Below are positions 8,935-18,374 of a DNA stretch of 64,000 bases, one piece after another (within the stretch, counting starts at the first letter, position 1; every line of letters begins with the position of its first letter). This DNA comes from Photobacterium angustum (GTDB taxonomy: Bacteria; Pseudomonadota; Gammaproteobacteria; Enterobacterales; Vibrionaceae), in the NCBI RefSeq assembly GCF_003026365.1, contig NZ_PYOM01000019.1, positions 33,955 through 97,954 of the forward strand. The letters are read 5' to 3'. The notes beneath the pieces are model-generated. The model was given only the letters and a program-made list of their open reading frames with translations. It searched no databases and was not told where the DNA came from. Position numbers and translations under genes: made by a program.

Positions 8935-9381
8935 TTAAGATATATCGTAAACGTGATAACCTTTTTGTAATAAGCATTGGCGAATCACGGATGACTTTTT
9001 GTGTTTTTCATCTTTAGATGCTTCATTAGAGCCCGCTACGTATCCGCCAGCCGCACCAACAACAGCACCTAATGCAGTCACAGCTCCTGGATGTTTTATC
9101 GTATCGTAATTATCCGAATCGTAAGCCCCTGCACCAAACGCTGTTGCACCTGCTAGAGTGCCAATTACTACATCTCTCTTTTTTGTTGCTGACGTCATTT
9201 CAGGTGTTGTAACACTATCAGCAAAATGGTTGCAGTAATCGTAATCTTTTTGATATTGAGTAGTGTCGACACCATTCATGTCAACGACGAGTTCTTTATC
9301 GACAGGGGTCATTGGGGCGCTACAAGCCGAAAGGGTTGATACGAATAAAACGGGGATTAGCGCTTTTAATTTTTTTGACAT
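8935..9381 (-). CDS. glycine-zipper lipoprotein (copy 2)
   Basis: A 148-residue paralogue of the protein at 7654-8124. It has the same lipobox (LSACSAP), the VDKELVVDMNGVD and DYDYCNHFADSV segments, and a cleaner glycine zipper (ALGAVVGAAGGYVAGS). It ends with the same CLLQKGYHVYDIS tail. Because it sits in the ancestral position next to the intact potD, it may be the parental copy. The function is unknown. Confidence 0.75.
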   Translation of the reverse strand: MSKKLKALIPVLFVSTLSACSAPMTPVDKELVVDMNGVDTTQYQKDYDYCNHFADSVTTPEMTSATKKRDVVIGTLAGATAFGAGAYDSDNYDTIKHPGAVTALGAVVGAAGGYVAGSNEASKDEKHKKSSVIRQCLLQKGYHVYDIS

Positions 9382-9516
9382 TATAATCTTATAACTTATA
9401 TCTGAAATGGTTGTTATAGGATATATAAGTAAACTGAATCATTACTGTATGAATGAAATGTTACAGCTCATGAATGGTTTATGAGCATTAATGTTAATTC
9501 GTAAGTGATTGATAAT

Positions 9517-9546
9517 AAAAAACCGAGCACTATGCTCGGTTTTTTT
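9517..9546 (-). terminator. terminator of the pot operon
   Basis: An ACCGAGCA / TGCTCGGT stem is flanked by A and T runs on both sides, just beyond the end of the last potD. Confidence 0.88.
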
Positions 9547-9566
9547 ATATAGTTAATAAGTAACTA

Positions 9567-10622
9567 TTACTCGCCAGCTTTTAGCTTTTGGAAGTACTCT
9601 TCGTAAACTTCAGCCATAGGACCAACGCTGTTTTGCCATTCACCAGCATCCATTACAGATTGTGGTGGGTAGATACTTGGATCGTTAACAAAGTCTGCAG
9701 GCAGTAACTTTTTAGCAGCAGCAACTGGTGTTGGGTAACCAATTTGTAATGCGATTTTAGCTGCAATATCAGGACGAAGTAGGAAGTTGATCATCTTGTA
9801 CGCGTTATCAACATTCTTAGCATTCTTAGGTATTGCAATGCTATCCATCCAGAAGATTGCACCTTCTTTTGGCCATACAATATCGATTGGGGCGCCGTCT
9901 TTACGTGCCATGTAAGCAGAACCATTCCATAACATACCAAGAGATGTCTCACCTGCCATGTAAGGGTTTGCAGGGTAATCTGAGTTAAATACTAATACGT
10001 TTGGCATTAGTTTTTTCAGTTCTGCATAAGCGGCTTTAATTTGCTCAAGATCTTGTGTATTACCGGAGTAACCAAGTTTACGTAATGCAATCTGGAAGAC
10101 TTCACGCGCATCATCCATCATCATTAGCTGACCTTGCCATTTAGGGTCCCATAGATCTGCCCAGCTAGTGATTTTAGACTTGTCGATCATGTCAGTATTA
10201 ACACCGATACCTGTTGCACCCCAAATGTATGGAATAGAGTAGTCGTTGTTAGGATCAAAAGGTTTATTTAAAAAGTTAGGATCTAGACCTGCGAAGTTTG
10301 GAATTTTCGAATGGTCAATTTTTTGCAGCATACCTTCTTTACGCATTTTAGCTACGTAGTAAGTAGAAGGAACAACAAGGTCATAACCTTTATCGTAGGT
10401 CTTTAGCTTGGCGTACATCGTCTCATTCGATTCGTAAGTCGAATAAATAACTTTAATGCCTGTTTCTTTTGTAAACTCTTCTAAAACATCTGATGGGATG
10501 TATTCAGACCAGTTGTAAAAGTACAGCTCATTAGATTTATTGTTATCATCAGCAGTAGCAACGTTCGAAAACATTGACATTGCACATGCAGCACCGGCCA
10601 TTAATAAAGACCATTTTTTCAT
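9567..10622 (-). CDS. potD: spermidine/putrescine-binding periplasmic protein PotD (distal copy)
   Basis: The 351-residue solute-binding protein has a signal peptide (about 24 residues, ending near ATADD) and the PotD core: YFYNWSEYIPSDVLEEF, KVIYSTYESNETMYAKL, GYDLVVPSTYYV, GMLWNGSAYMARK and IFWMDSIAIPKNAKN. It delivers polyamines to the PotABC importer. It is the last gene of the minus-strand potABC-potD-potD cluster and is separated from the first potD by about 300 bases that include a hairpin, so it may have its own promoter. Part of its 3' end was copied in the tandem duplication at 8265-8390. Confidence 0.93.
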   Translation of the reverse strand: MKKWSLLMAGAACAMSMFSNVATADDNNKSNELYFYNWSEYIPSDVLEEFTKETGIKVIYSTYESNETMYAKLKTYDKGYDLVVPSTYYVAKMRKEGMLQKIDHSKIPNFAGLDPNFLNKPFDPNNDYSIPYIWGATGIGVNTDMIDKSKITSWADLWDPKWQGQLMMMDDAREVFQIALRKLGYSGNTQDLEQIKAAYAELKKLMPNVLVFNSDYPANPYMAGETSLGMLWNGSAYMARKDGAPIDIVWPKEGAIFWMDSIAIPKNAKNVDNAYKMINFLLRPDIAAKIALQIGYPTPVAAAKKLLPADFVNDPSIYPPQSVMDAGEWQNSVGPMAEVYEEYFQKLKAGE

Positions 10623-10892
10623 TGTGTTAGCTCCTAACTAAACAGGATGTCGAGAGTGTTCTCTAGCGGTATTGACCGCTTCTCCTAATTGGTTGTCAAC
10701 GCATTAGACATGCGTAAACAGATGTTGGTCATAAAACAGAGTTATTATAGCAGAGATTATTCGTCGACCGCATCACAAAACAAGAGAAATTTGTCTGTTA
10801 AATTCCGCTATCGTATTGATTAATAACAAACATGATAAGTAAAACCTTAGAAAAGAATACAACTAACCATGTTTATTAATAAATACCAAATA

Positions 10893-10918
10893 TAAAAAAA
10901 GCTGCCAATGGCAGCTTT
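10893..10918 (-). terminator. terminator between the two potD genes
   Basis: An AAAGCTGCC / GGCAGCTTT stem with a 3-base loop; on the minus strand it is followed by a run of T (the A7 at 10894-10900). It should uncouple the distal potD from the rest of the operon. Confidence 0.85.
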
Positions 10919-10927
10919 CTATTATGT

Positions 10928-11965
10928 TTATTGATCTGCTTTTAATTCAAGGAAATAATTTTCGTAACGGATATTCATGTCACCGACTGAATCTTGCCAC
11001 TCACCACGATCTAAATCAGCTTGTGGTGGGAATAGAGTTGGGTCATTTTTATATTTAGCGTTAGATTTTTCTACTGCCGTTAGGTAACCGGTTTGCTCTG
11101 AAATTTGAGCGGCAATATCAGGGCGAAGTAGGAAGTCGATCATCTTATGTGCTGCTTCTACATTCTTCGCGTTTTTAGCTATTGCTAAACTATCAACCCA
11201 GAAAATACCGCCTTCTTTTGGCCAAACCAGTTTAATTGGTAAACCTTCTTTCTGTGCAGCAGCTGCTGAACCATTCCACAGCATACCTAGACCCACTTCA
11301 CCAGCAAGGTAAGGCGCTGCTGGGTTATCAGAGTTAAATACCAGTACGTTTGGCATCAGTTTCTCAATCTCTGCTTTTGCTTCGTCAATTTCTTTCGGGT
11401 TAGTTGTGTTGCCTGAGTAACCAAGCTTACGTAATGCAATATGGAATACTTCGCGAGTGTCGTCCATTAGCATTAATTGACCTCTAAGTTCAGGATTCCA
11501 TAAATCTGCCCAGCTGTCGAAATCTTCTGGGTCGTACATATCAGTATTAACCGCAAGACCTGTCATTGCGATTACGTGTGGGATTGAGTAATCGTTATTT
11601 GGATCAAAAGGTTTATCTAAGTAATTCTTATCAAGCTCGGTAAAGTTCGACAGCTTTGATTTATCAATTTTTTGCAACATACCTTCATCGCGCATTTTCG
11701 CAACAAAGTAAGTTGATGGAACGACCAGATCGTAACCTTCAGGGTGGGCACGAAGTTTTGCATACATGGTTTCATTCGACTCGTAAGTCGAGTAGATCAC
11801 TTTAATACCTGTCTCTTTCGTGAATTGCTCACGAAGCTCAGTAGAGATATACGGCCCCCAGTTCATAAATACTAACTGTTTGTCTTTCTCTTCTTCTGAA
11901 GCAAAAGCATTAAAACTTGCTGAAAGTAGGGCTGTACTAATAACAAGAGATGACCATTTTTTCAT
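10928..11965 (-). CDS. potD: spermidine/putrescine-binding periplasmic protein PotD (proximal copy)
   Basis: A 345-residue paralogue of the potD at 9567, with a signal peptide (cleavage near AFASEEE) and the same landmarks: KETGIKVIYSTYESNETMYAKL, DLVVPSTYFVAKM, GMLWNGSAAAAQK and IFWVDSLAIAKNAKN. The two proteins differ clearly in the N-terminal strand and the polyamine pocket region (YIWGATG versus VIAMTG). They may therefore differ in polyamine preference, for example spermidine versus putrescine or norspermidine. Two PotD proteins sharing one permease is a known Vibrio arrangement. Confidence 0.93.
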   Translation of the reverse strand: MKKWSSLVISTALLSASFNAFASEEEKDKQLVFMNWGPYISTELREQFTKETGIKVIYSTYESNETMYAKLRAHPEGYDLVVPSTYFVAKMRDEGMLQKIDKSKLSNFTELDKNYLDKPFDPNNDYSIPHVIAMTGLAVNTDMYDPEDFDSWADLWNPELRGQLMLMDDTREVFHIALRKLGYSGNTTNPKEIDEAKAEIEKLMPNVLVFNSDNPAAPYLAGEVGLGMLWNGSAAAAQKEGLPIKLVWPKEGGIFWVDSLAIAKNAKNVEAAHKMIDFLLRPDIAAQISEQTGYLTAVEKSNAKYKNDPTLFPPQADLDRGEWQDSVGDMNIRYENYFLELKADQ

Positions 11966-12093
11966 TCGAGTGTCTTCGTAGTGAATGCGATAAAAAGTGG
12001 CCGAAATTTAGAGCAAGTTTCCGTTTTTAGATAGCAAAAAAGTGTTTAAAAATGTTACAGGGGAATATGTTTAAAGGTCATTGGATCATAAGT

Positions 12094-12127
12094 AAAAAAA
12101 TGGCTAACTGAATACAGTTAGCCATTT
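12094..12127 (-). terminator. hairpin after potC
   Basis: A 12-base stem (AATGGCTAACTG / CAGTTAGCCATT) with a 4-base loop. On the minus strand it is followed by T7. It should partly end transcription between potC and potD. Confidence 0.85.
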
Positions 12128-12148
12128 AGTATGAGCTGTTGTTGATGC

Positions 12149-12919
12149 TTACTTTATTTTGTCTCGAGCCAGTAATTGTGAACAAATAACCAGAACAAGA
12201 GAAACAATCAACATCACTGTCGCTAGGGCGTTCACCTCAGGTGAAATACCGACCTTAACCATTGAGTAAATCTTCAATGGTAAGATTTCGTAAGTTGGAC
12301 CCGTTACGAACGAGCTTACAATTACATCATCTAGCGATAGGGTGAAGCTTAGGAGCCAGCCAGCAGCAACTGCGGGTTTAGCCAATGGTAGGATAATCTG
12401 CTTTAAGATAACCCACTCACTAGCGCCTAAGTCACGTGCTGCTTCAAGCATTTTCACATCAAAGCCTTTTAATCGGCTATAGACTGTTACAACAACAAAA
12501 GGTAAACAGAATGTGATATGAGAAAGCAATAGCGTTAAGAAGCCTAAGTTAGCACCCAGTAGTAAGAACAGTGCAAGTAGCGAGATTGCCATTACGATGT
12601 CTGGAGACATCATAACGAGAAATAGCATACCTGATACAAACTTCTTACCTTTAAAGTTATAACGAAACAGAGCAACGGCCGTTAAACTACCAATTAGGGA
12701 TGCCGCTGTTGCAGAGAACACTGCGATAGTGATCGAGTGTCCTGCCGCTTGCATTAAACTGTCATTATTAACCAGTTGCTCATACCATTTAGTAGTAAAG
12801 CCACCCCATTTCATACCGAATTTGCTTTCGTTGAATGAGTTAACAATCAGGATAATGATAGGGGTATATAAAAATGCATATACCACTGACATAAAGCTAA
12901 ATTTAAACAAGCGTCCCAT
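12149..12919 (-). CDS. potC: spermidine/putrescine ABC permease PotC
   Basis: A 256-residue inner-membrane permease with about six spans and the ABC-permease EAA loop ([20 protein letters not shown]) that docks on PotA. It has the expected PotC length and ending. The start codon overlaps the stop of potB, so the two are translationally coupled. Confidence 0.94.
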   Translation of the reverse strand: MGRLFKFSFMSVVYAFLYTPIIILIVNSFNESKFGMKWGGFTTKWYEQLVNNDSLMQAAGHSITIAVFSATAASLIGSLTAVALFRYNFKGKKFVSGMLFLVMMSPDIVMAISLLALFLLLGANLGFLTLLLSHITFCLPFVVVTVYSRLKGFDVKMLEAARDLGASEWVILKQIILPLAKPAVAAGWLLSFTLSLDDVIVSSFVTGPTYEILPLKIYSMVKVGISPEVNALATVMLIVSLVLVICSQLLARDKIK

Positions 12920-13776
12920 TATTCAAGCTCCACTTTTTTGTTCAGCAACTTACCTGCACGGTAGTAGGCATACAGCATAATTGCCATTGCTAACGTAAGG
13001 GCAATACTTGTTGCAGAACCAAATGGCCAATCTCGCGCGTTTAAAACCTGACTCTTAATAACATTACCAATCAGTAAGTTCTTCGCGCCGCCTAAAAGGT
13101 CAGAAACATAAAACATACCTAGAGCAGGCAGTAATACCAATAAACAACCAGCAATAACACCAGGCATTGTTAGTGGGAAGATCACTTTAATAAAGGTTTG
13201 AACCTTATTTGCGCCCAAGTCGCGTGCTGCTTCAATGTAGTTATTATCAAGCTTTTCGATAGCGGAGTAGAGTGGTAGCACCATAAATGGTAGCAAGATA
13301 TACACTAAACCGATCATTACTGCGTACTCGGTGTACATAATACGCAGTGGCTTATCGATAATATCGAGGTACATTAATGTGTTATTTAAAATACCACGCG
13401 TACCTAACATCAGTTTAAGGCCATATGTACGAATTAGAGAGTTAGTCCAAAATGGTACGATAACCAAAAACAGCATAAATGGACGCCATTTCTCTGGCAT
13501 TTTTGCTATGGCATAAGCAAAAGGGTAACCAATTACTAAACACAGAATTGTTGCTGTGATTGCCATGTAAAAAGAGTGCCAAAGTACTTTTGCGTACAGT
13601 GGATCAAACAGTCTTTCATAGTTATCAAACGTGAAGACCATTTTGATTAGATTTGCATCATCACGAGTTAGGAAGCTGGTTCCTATAATCATTAAGTTAG
13701 GTACAAATACAAACAGTACTAACCAACTAACAACTAACGCGATAATGAAATTCTGTAAATTAAACTTCTTGCTCAT
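12919..13776 (-). CDS. potB: spermidine/putrescine ABC permease PotB
   Basis: A six-span ABC permease with the EAA motif [20 protein letters not shown]. The frame is open back to 13830, but the ATG at 13776 (MSKKFNLQ) is chosen because it gives the family's normal N-terminus and a short overlap of about 17 bases with the end of potA. The longer form would overlap potA by about 70 bases. It partners PotC to form the channel. Confidence 0.92.
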   Translation of the reverse strand: MSKKFNLQNFIIALVVSWLVLFVFVPNLMIIGTSFLTRDDANLIKMVFTFDNYERLFDPLYAKVLWHSFYMAITATILCLVIGYPFAYAIAKMPEKWRPFMLFLVIVPFWTNSLIRTYGLKLMLGTRGILNNTLMYLDIIDKPLRIMYTEYAVMIGLVYILLPFMVLPLYSAIEKLDNNYIEAARDLGANKVQTFIKVIFPLTMPGVIAGCLLVLLPALGMFYVSDLLGGAKNLLIGNVIKSQVLNARDWPFGSATSIALTLAMAIMLYAYYRAGKLLNKKVELE

Positions 13777-14878
13777 CAGCGAGTACCACTTCCCAACTTT
13801 CAATCCAAGTAATGGCAACTTTTTGGTCAAGAGAGTGGTCTACGTCAGGGTCATCTTCGTTGAAGAATTCGCTAACCATCACAGACTTGCCAGACTCTAA
13901 CTGCACCACAGAATCCAATGTCATACCTTTATAGGTACGTTCACGAACATAACCAATAATGCCGTTAGTTTCGTCACCGTTATGGATCTCTTCGATAAGA
14001 ATGTCTTCAGGTCGAAGTAATACTTTTACCTTATCACCAACATTCACATCTAAATCACAGTGGATCAATGAATGGCGACCTTCAACATCAGCCATGATAC
14101 GTTTTTCGTCTAAACGCTCTTTAACTGTTGCATCAAATACGTTGATTTCACCGATAAAGTGGGCAACAAATAAATTAGTTGGTTCTTCATAAATTTCACG
14201 AGGTGAACCATCTTGCTCAACGTGGCCATCGCGCATAACAATGATGCGATCAGACATAGATAAGGCTTCTTCTTGATCGTGTGTTACGAAAATAAAGGTA
14301 ATGCCTAACTTACGCTGTAGTTGTTTCAACTCAAGCTGCATTTGTTTACGTAATTTGTAATCAAGTGCAGACAGTGATTCATCAAGTAAAAGAACTTTTG
14401 GTTTGTTTACAACAGCACGAGCAATCGCAACACGCTGTTGCTGACCACCTGACAGTTGATGAGGTTTACGAGGGGCAAATTTTTCAAGTTGCACCATACG
14501 CAATGCTTCCATTACACGCGGTTCAATATCACTCGCGGGTACTTTTTGCATGCGTAAACCAAACGCGACGTTCTCAAACACTGTCATATGTGGGAACAGT
14601 GCGTAACTCTGAAACACCGTGTTTACTAGACGTTGTTCAGCAGGAATGTCTGTAACATCTTTGCCATCAATAGTTATCTGCCCATCATCGGCAGTTTCAA
14701 ATCCAGCAATTAGACGAAGTACTGTGGTTTTACCACAGCCTGATGGACCTAGGATGGTTAAAAATTCACCATTATTTACGTTTAGGTCCAAACCTGAAAT
14801 GATCTGCTTACCGTCAAAGCTTTTGCTAAGACCCTTCAGCTGAATGACAGGTTTCTGAGATGTTTTTTCAGCGTTCAA
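13760..14878 (-). CDS. potA: spermidine/putrescine ABC transporter ATPase PotA
   Basis: A 372-residue ATPase with Walker [11 protein letters not shown]-loop FQSYALFPH, signature LSGGQQQR, Walker [13 protein letters not shown] and switch His in FVTHDQ. A C-terminal TOBE regulatory domain follows. Note that the Walker B box reads DESLSALD, where many homologues have DEPLSALD. It is the first gene of the minus-strand operon potA-potB-potC-potD-potD. Confidence 0.95.
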   Translation of the reverse strand: MNAEKTSQKPVIQLKGLSKSFDGKQIISGLDLNVNNGEFLTILGPSGCGKTTVLRLIAGFETADDGQITIDGKDVTDIPAEQRLVNTVFQSYALFPHMTVFENVAFGLRMQKVPASDIEPRVMEALRMVQLEKFAPRKPHQLSGGQQQRVAIARAVVNKPKVLLLDESLSALDYKLRKQMQLELKQLQRKLGITFIFVTHDQEEALSMSDRIIVMRDGHVEQDGSPREIYEEPTNLFVAHFIGEINVFDATVKERLDEKRIMADVEGRHSLIHCDLDVNVGDKVKVLLRPEDILIEEIHNGDETNGIIGYVRERTYKGMTLDSVVQLESGKSVMVSEFFNEDDPDVDHSLDQKVAITWIESWEVVLADEQEV

Positions 14879-15226
14879 TTCTACGTTATCTCCACCCTGG
14901 GATTATTTGGTTAAATCCCAACATTTTGGCTTTAAAATAAAGGGCGCATGATAGACCTGTAGTCTTTCAAATTAAAGCGTTTTTTCACTAATTTTAATGC
15001 AAAGATGTAATATTTTTCATCGTTAAGTAGTGAAATCCCTTATATGGTGTCAGTCACTTTATCGATTTTATAAACAATCTTTTACTTACATGTTGGTAAT
15101 ATGATTATTCAAAAAACTATCGTTATAATAAAAAACCTTATTACAGCTTAGTCTTAATAGTAGATCTTTATGTGAAAGACGATTTTATTATCAGCTTTTT
15201 TGACTTTTTTGCATGAAAAACACACA

Positions 15227-15252
15227 AATTAGTCAGCTTGACTGATTTTTTA
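15227..15252 (+). terminator. orphan hairpin with T-run upstream of a membrane-protein gene
   Basis: AATTAGTCA and TGACTGATT pair (one wobble) around a GCT loop and are followed by T5. The 350 bases to its left (14880-15226) are AT-rich and hold no protein gene. The hairpin could end a small RNA, or be an attenuator for the gene at 15317. Confidence 0.45.
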
Positions 15253-15316
15253 TCTTAGAAATGTTTTTGTATTATCCTCTCTGAAGTACAATGCCGCCAT
15301 TACACCAATAACTGAC

Positions 15317-16153
15317 ATGAGTATGAAAGAGCCAATTAATCGAAGTTTCCACATTGGTGGGTCTATTGAAAAAGCATTGAAGGGAGAGGTTGAACTACAA
15401 CCTGTCACCGTTCTAGCTGAAGCGTGGAAAATCACAGGGAAAAACATCTTTAGTTTTTTACCTGCGGTCATTTGCTTGTTTCTTGCGCAAGTTGCATTAT
15501 TACTTTTAGGGCTTGAAGTTCAATTAGGTAGCCCAACGGTTTTTTTTGATGCTTTCATTACAGGGCAGGGCTTTACAGCTGAAATACTAAAAGCGGGCTT
15601 TATGGCTAACTTTTGGTCTGATGTTCTTATTGCGCCACTCTATGTAGGTGTTAGCCTAATGGCATTAAACCATGCGGTAGGTTTACCAAGTAAGCCAAGC
15701 CAGATCGTTAAAGGATTTTCTTTTACCCTTGTTTCCTTAATTACCATGTTACTGCTTTCTTCAATTCAAGGACTAGGTAGCAGTGTTTTTCCATTAATTG
15801 GCTTGTTCCTAACTATGGCATTAAGCATGGCTATTTTATTAGTGTGTGAAAAGAAAGTTTCACCAATAAAAGCGATCCAATATTCTTTCATGGCAACAAT
15901 CCGTAAAGTATTGCCAATGACGGCTATCTATATTGTGATCATGCTGATGTTCTTTATCTCAATTGCTACAGCAGGTATCGGTTTGATTTGGACATTACCT
16001 TTCTTCTTTAACGTGAAAGGTATTATCTACCGAAATATGTTTGGCGTAACATTACAAGTTACTTCAGTGGCAAAAAGTGATGATGAGCAACCACCGCAAG
16101 ATGGCGGTGAGCCACCCATTGATAAGATAGATAAAGATGTTTTTAATGCGTAA
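15317..16153 (+). CDS. polytopic inner-membrane protein, function unknown
   Basis: A 278-residue protein with about six membrane spans (for example IFSFLPAVICLFLAQVALLL and LVSLITMLLLSSIQGLG), and a hydrophilic, proline- and Asp-rich C-terminal tail. The overall form resembles conserved Vibrio membrane proteins of unknown role that have a cytoplasmic start and a KAIQYSF segment. There is no clear ribosome site; Met3 at 15323 is an alternative start. It is divergent from potA and followed by a terminator, so it is transcribed alone. Confidence 0.7.
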   Translation: MSMKEPINRSFHIGGSIEKALKGEVELQPVTVLAEAWKITGKNIFSFLPAVICLFLAQVALLLLGLEVQLGSPTVFFDAFITGQGFTAEILKAGFMANFWSDVLIAPLYVGVSLMALNHAVGLPSKPSQIVKGFSFTLVSLITMLLLSSIQGLGSSVFPLIGLFLTMALSMAILLVCEKKVSPIKAIQYSFMATIRKVLPMTAIYIVIMLMFFISIATAGIGLIWTLPFFFNVKGIIYRNMFGVTLQVTSVAKSDDEQPPQDGGEPPIDKIDKDVFNA

Positions 16154-16164
16154 AGCATAAGTTT

Positions 16165-16192
16165 AAAAGCTCCTAAATTAGGGGCTTTTTTA
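16165..16192 (+). terminator. terminator after the membrane-protein gene
   Basis: An AAAAGCTCCTAA / TTAGGGGCTTTTT imperfect hairpin with a T-run. Confidence 0.75.
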
Positions 16193-16311
16193 TTATAGGA
16201 ATAAACTGATTTAAATTCTAATGCACTATAACTTTATATTTAATTGATAAAATAACAGACAGTAAATAATAAAAATCATGATAGTAATTTAAAAGCTCTT
16301 ATAGAAAAGAA

Positions 16312-16497
16312 ATGAAGTTGAGTAATGGATTAATTGTTATAACGAGCTGCCTTTCATTGTTGGCTGCAACAAGTGCCTATTCACAAGATATTCAAATGCG
16401 CTATAGCTCGTTATATGGGAAGCTTAAAGAAGGGCATGATGAGGTAAAGATCCGTTTATTCATATTAAAAATGATACATCGCAAAAACATTGGTTAA
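16312..16497 (+). pseudogene. truncated DUF2987-like secreted protein
   Basis: The first 21 or so residues form a signal peptide (ending near SAYSQD). The mature start, with YSSLYGKLKEGHDEVKIRLF, resembles the N-terminus of DUF2987 proteins (pattern S-x-L-x-x-K-x-K-E-G-H-D-D-V-K). Those proteins run to about 200 residues, while this frame stops at 61 with an unrelated tail. A shifted frame near 16461 gives a more natural continuation (KNDTSQKHWLIYPS) but then also stops. The gene is therefore broken by a frameshift and a 3' deletion. Family assignment is from memory of the motif and is tentative. Confidence 0.45.
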
Positions 16498-16548
16498 TTT
16501 ATCCGTCATAATTTATTACGCAAATAAATAAGCTATGTAAGGTTAATG

Positions 16549-17778
16549 ATGGATAAGTTACTTGAACGTTTTTTCCGATATGTTCGCATCGAAACACAAT
16601 CTGATGGTGATGTTGCATCATGTCCGAGTACAGCAGGGCAATTTAACCTTGCACAACAACTAAAATCTGAAATGGAAGAATTGGGTTTATCTGATATTTC
16701 ATTAGATGAACATTGCTATTTAATGGCACGTCTTCCTTCAAATGTTTCTGCTGATATTCCAGCTATTGGTTTTATTGCTCACATGGATACAGCACCTGAT
16801 GCTTCAGGACTAAATGTTAAACCACAAATTGTAGAAAACTATCAAGGTGGTGATATTGCATTGGGCATTGGGGATGAAGTGCTATCTCCAATTCAATATC
16901 CCGACTTAAATAAGTTACACGGTCACAATATTATCACGACAGATGGTACAACATTGCTAGGTGCTGATAATAAGGCCGGTGTTGCTGAAATAATGACAGC
17001 CATTGCATATCTTGTTGCACACCCAGAAATTAAACACGGTGATATTTGTATTGGTTTTACGCCCGATGAAGAAATCGGACGTGGGGCTAATCTCTTTGAT
17101 GTCGAGAAATTCAATGCACAATGGGCCTACACCATAGATGGTGGTCCTGTTGGTGAGTTAGAGTTTGAGAACTTTAACGCTACATCTGCAGATGTGGTTT
17201 GCTACGGCACTAATGTTCACCCTGGTACTGCTAAAGGCAAGATGGTGAACTCAATGAACATTGCCGCGCAGTTTCAGTTAATGATGCCGAGTAATGAAAC
17301 ACCAGAAGCGACAGAAGGGTATGAGGGTTTCTACCATTTAAAATCAATGAAGCCATCTGTTGCTAAAACAGAGTTAGGTTATATTATTCGTGATTTTAGC
17401 CGTGAAGGTCAGGAACAACGTAAAGCCTTTATGCAACAGAAAGTTGATGAACTAAATCTACAACTTGAAAAAGGGCGTGTAGAATTGGTATTGACCGATT
17501 CATATTTCAATATGCGTGAAATGGTAGAGCCGTACCCACATATTATTGAATTAGCGAAAGCCGCGATGATTGAATGCGACGTAGAACCAGAGATAAAACC
17601 GATTCGAGGTGGCACAGACGGCGCGCGTTTATCATTTAAAGGCTTACCATGCCCGAATATCTTTACTGGCGGATATAATTTTCATGGTATACATGAGTTT
17701 ATTACTGTCGAAGGGATGGAAAAAGCAGTAAATGTGATTATAAAACTGGTTGAAAAAACAACAGAAAAATATAGCTGA
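16549..17778 (+). CDS. pepT: peptidase T (tripeptide aminopeptidase)
   Basis: A 409-residue M20-family zinc peptidase that removes the N-terminal residue of tripeptides in the cytoplasm. Visible motifs are HMDTAPD (first metal ligand), [13 protein letters not shown] (bridging Asp), TPDEEIGRG (catalytic Glu), AYTIDGG, HPGTAKG and the C-terminal FHGIHEF. The second of two adjacent ATG codons is chosen, since the family begins MDKLLERF. A terminator follows. It is of normal length. Confidence 0.95.
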   Translation: MDKLLERFFRYVRIETQSDGDVASCPSTAGQFNLAQQLKSEMEELGLSDISLDEHCYLMARLPSNVSADIPAIGFIAHMDTAPDASGLNVKPQIVENYQGGDIALGIGDEVLSPIQYPDLNKLHGHNIITTDGTTLLGADNKAGVAEIMTAIAYLVAHPEIKHGDICIGFTPDEEIGRGANLFDVEKFNAQWAYTIDGGPVGELEFENFNATSADVVCYGTNVHPGTAKGKMVNSMNIAAQFQLMMPSNETPEATEGYEGFYHLKSMKPSVAKTELGYIIRDFSREGQEQRKAFMQQKVDELNLQLEKGRVELVLTDSYFNMREMVEPYPHIIELAKAAMIECDVEPEIKPIRGGTDGARLSFKGLPCPNIFTGGYNFHGIHEFITVEGMEKAVNVIIKLVEKTTEKYS

Positions 17779-17790
17779 TTTACCATCAAT

Positions 17791-17818
17791 AAAAGCCCTT
17801 TAATTAAAGGGCTTTTAT
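17791..17818 (+). terminator. terminator after pepT
   Basis: AAAAGCCCTTTAATTAAAGGGCTTTTA is a near-perfect palindrome with a T-rich tail. Confidence 0.85.
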
Positions 17819-17922
17819 ATGTATGAAATTAATGAAGCCAAATTAAAAGCTTTTCCTGACAAAAAGTAGCAATCTAAACTTAAGTTTATACCGTATAAAA
17901 CGTGATAACTTAGGATAATGCT

Positions 17923-18360
17923 ATGAAATATATTAACTTATTATTTATTAGTGGCTTGTTAAGCTTTAACGCTTCAGCCTACCCAGAATATAGCCAGTTT
18001 AAAAACCATCGCAGTATTTTTTATGTTGCTGATGTAAAAGACAAAACGGTTGAGAAATTTATAAATGAATTAAACCAAAATAAGTGTTTATTAGACGAGC
18101 GTGATATTAAAACTTTGGTTATTACCCGAAATGGTTTCAAGCTACCAAATCACATGTTCAATCAACAACAAATTGAAAACATGCTTAAGAGTTATAACTT
18201 GGGGGATGGTAACCATATTGGCATTCTTATTGGCAAAGATGGTAAAGAGAAACATCGTTGGTCAGGTGATCTTGACTGGTCTTCATTGATGTTGCTCGTT
18301 GATGATATGCCCTTAAGAAAAGCAGAGATGGCGAAGAAAAAAAGCCATTGTGTGATTTGA
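17923..18360 (+). CDS. DUF4174 secreted thioredoxin-fold-like protein
   Basis: A 145-residue protein with a signal peptide (cleavage near NASAYP). It contains the DUF4174 pattern: HRSIFYVAD, LVITRNGFK, a GILIGKDGKEKHRW strand and a VDDMPLRKAEM end. DUF4174 has a thioredoxin-like fold but no CxxC here, so a redox role is not supported. It is likely periplasmic. The function is unknown. The end is convergent with the histidine kinase gene. Confidence 0.75.
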   Translation: MKYINLLFISGLLSFNASAYPEYSQFKNHRSIFYVADVKDKTVEKFINELNQNKCLLDERDIKTLVITRNGFKLPNHMFNQQQIENMLKSYNLGDGNHIGILIGKDGKEKHRWSGDLDWSSLMLLVDDMPLRKAEMAKKKSHCVI

Positions 18361-18374
18361 AAAACGGACAATTT

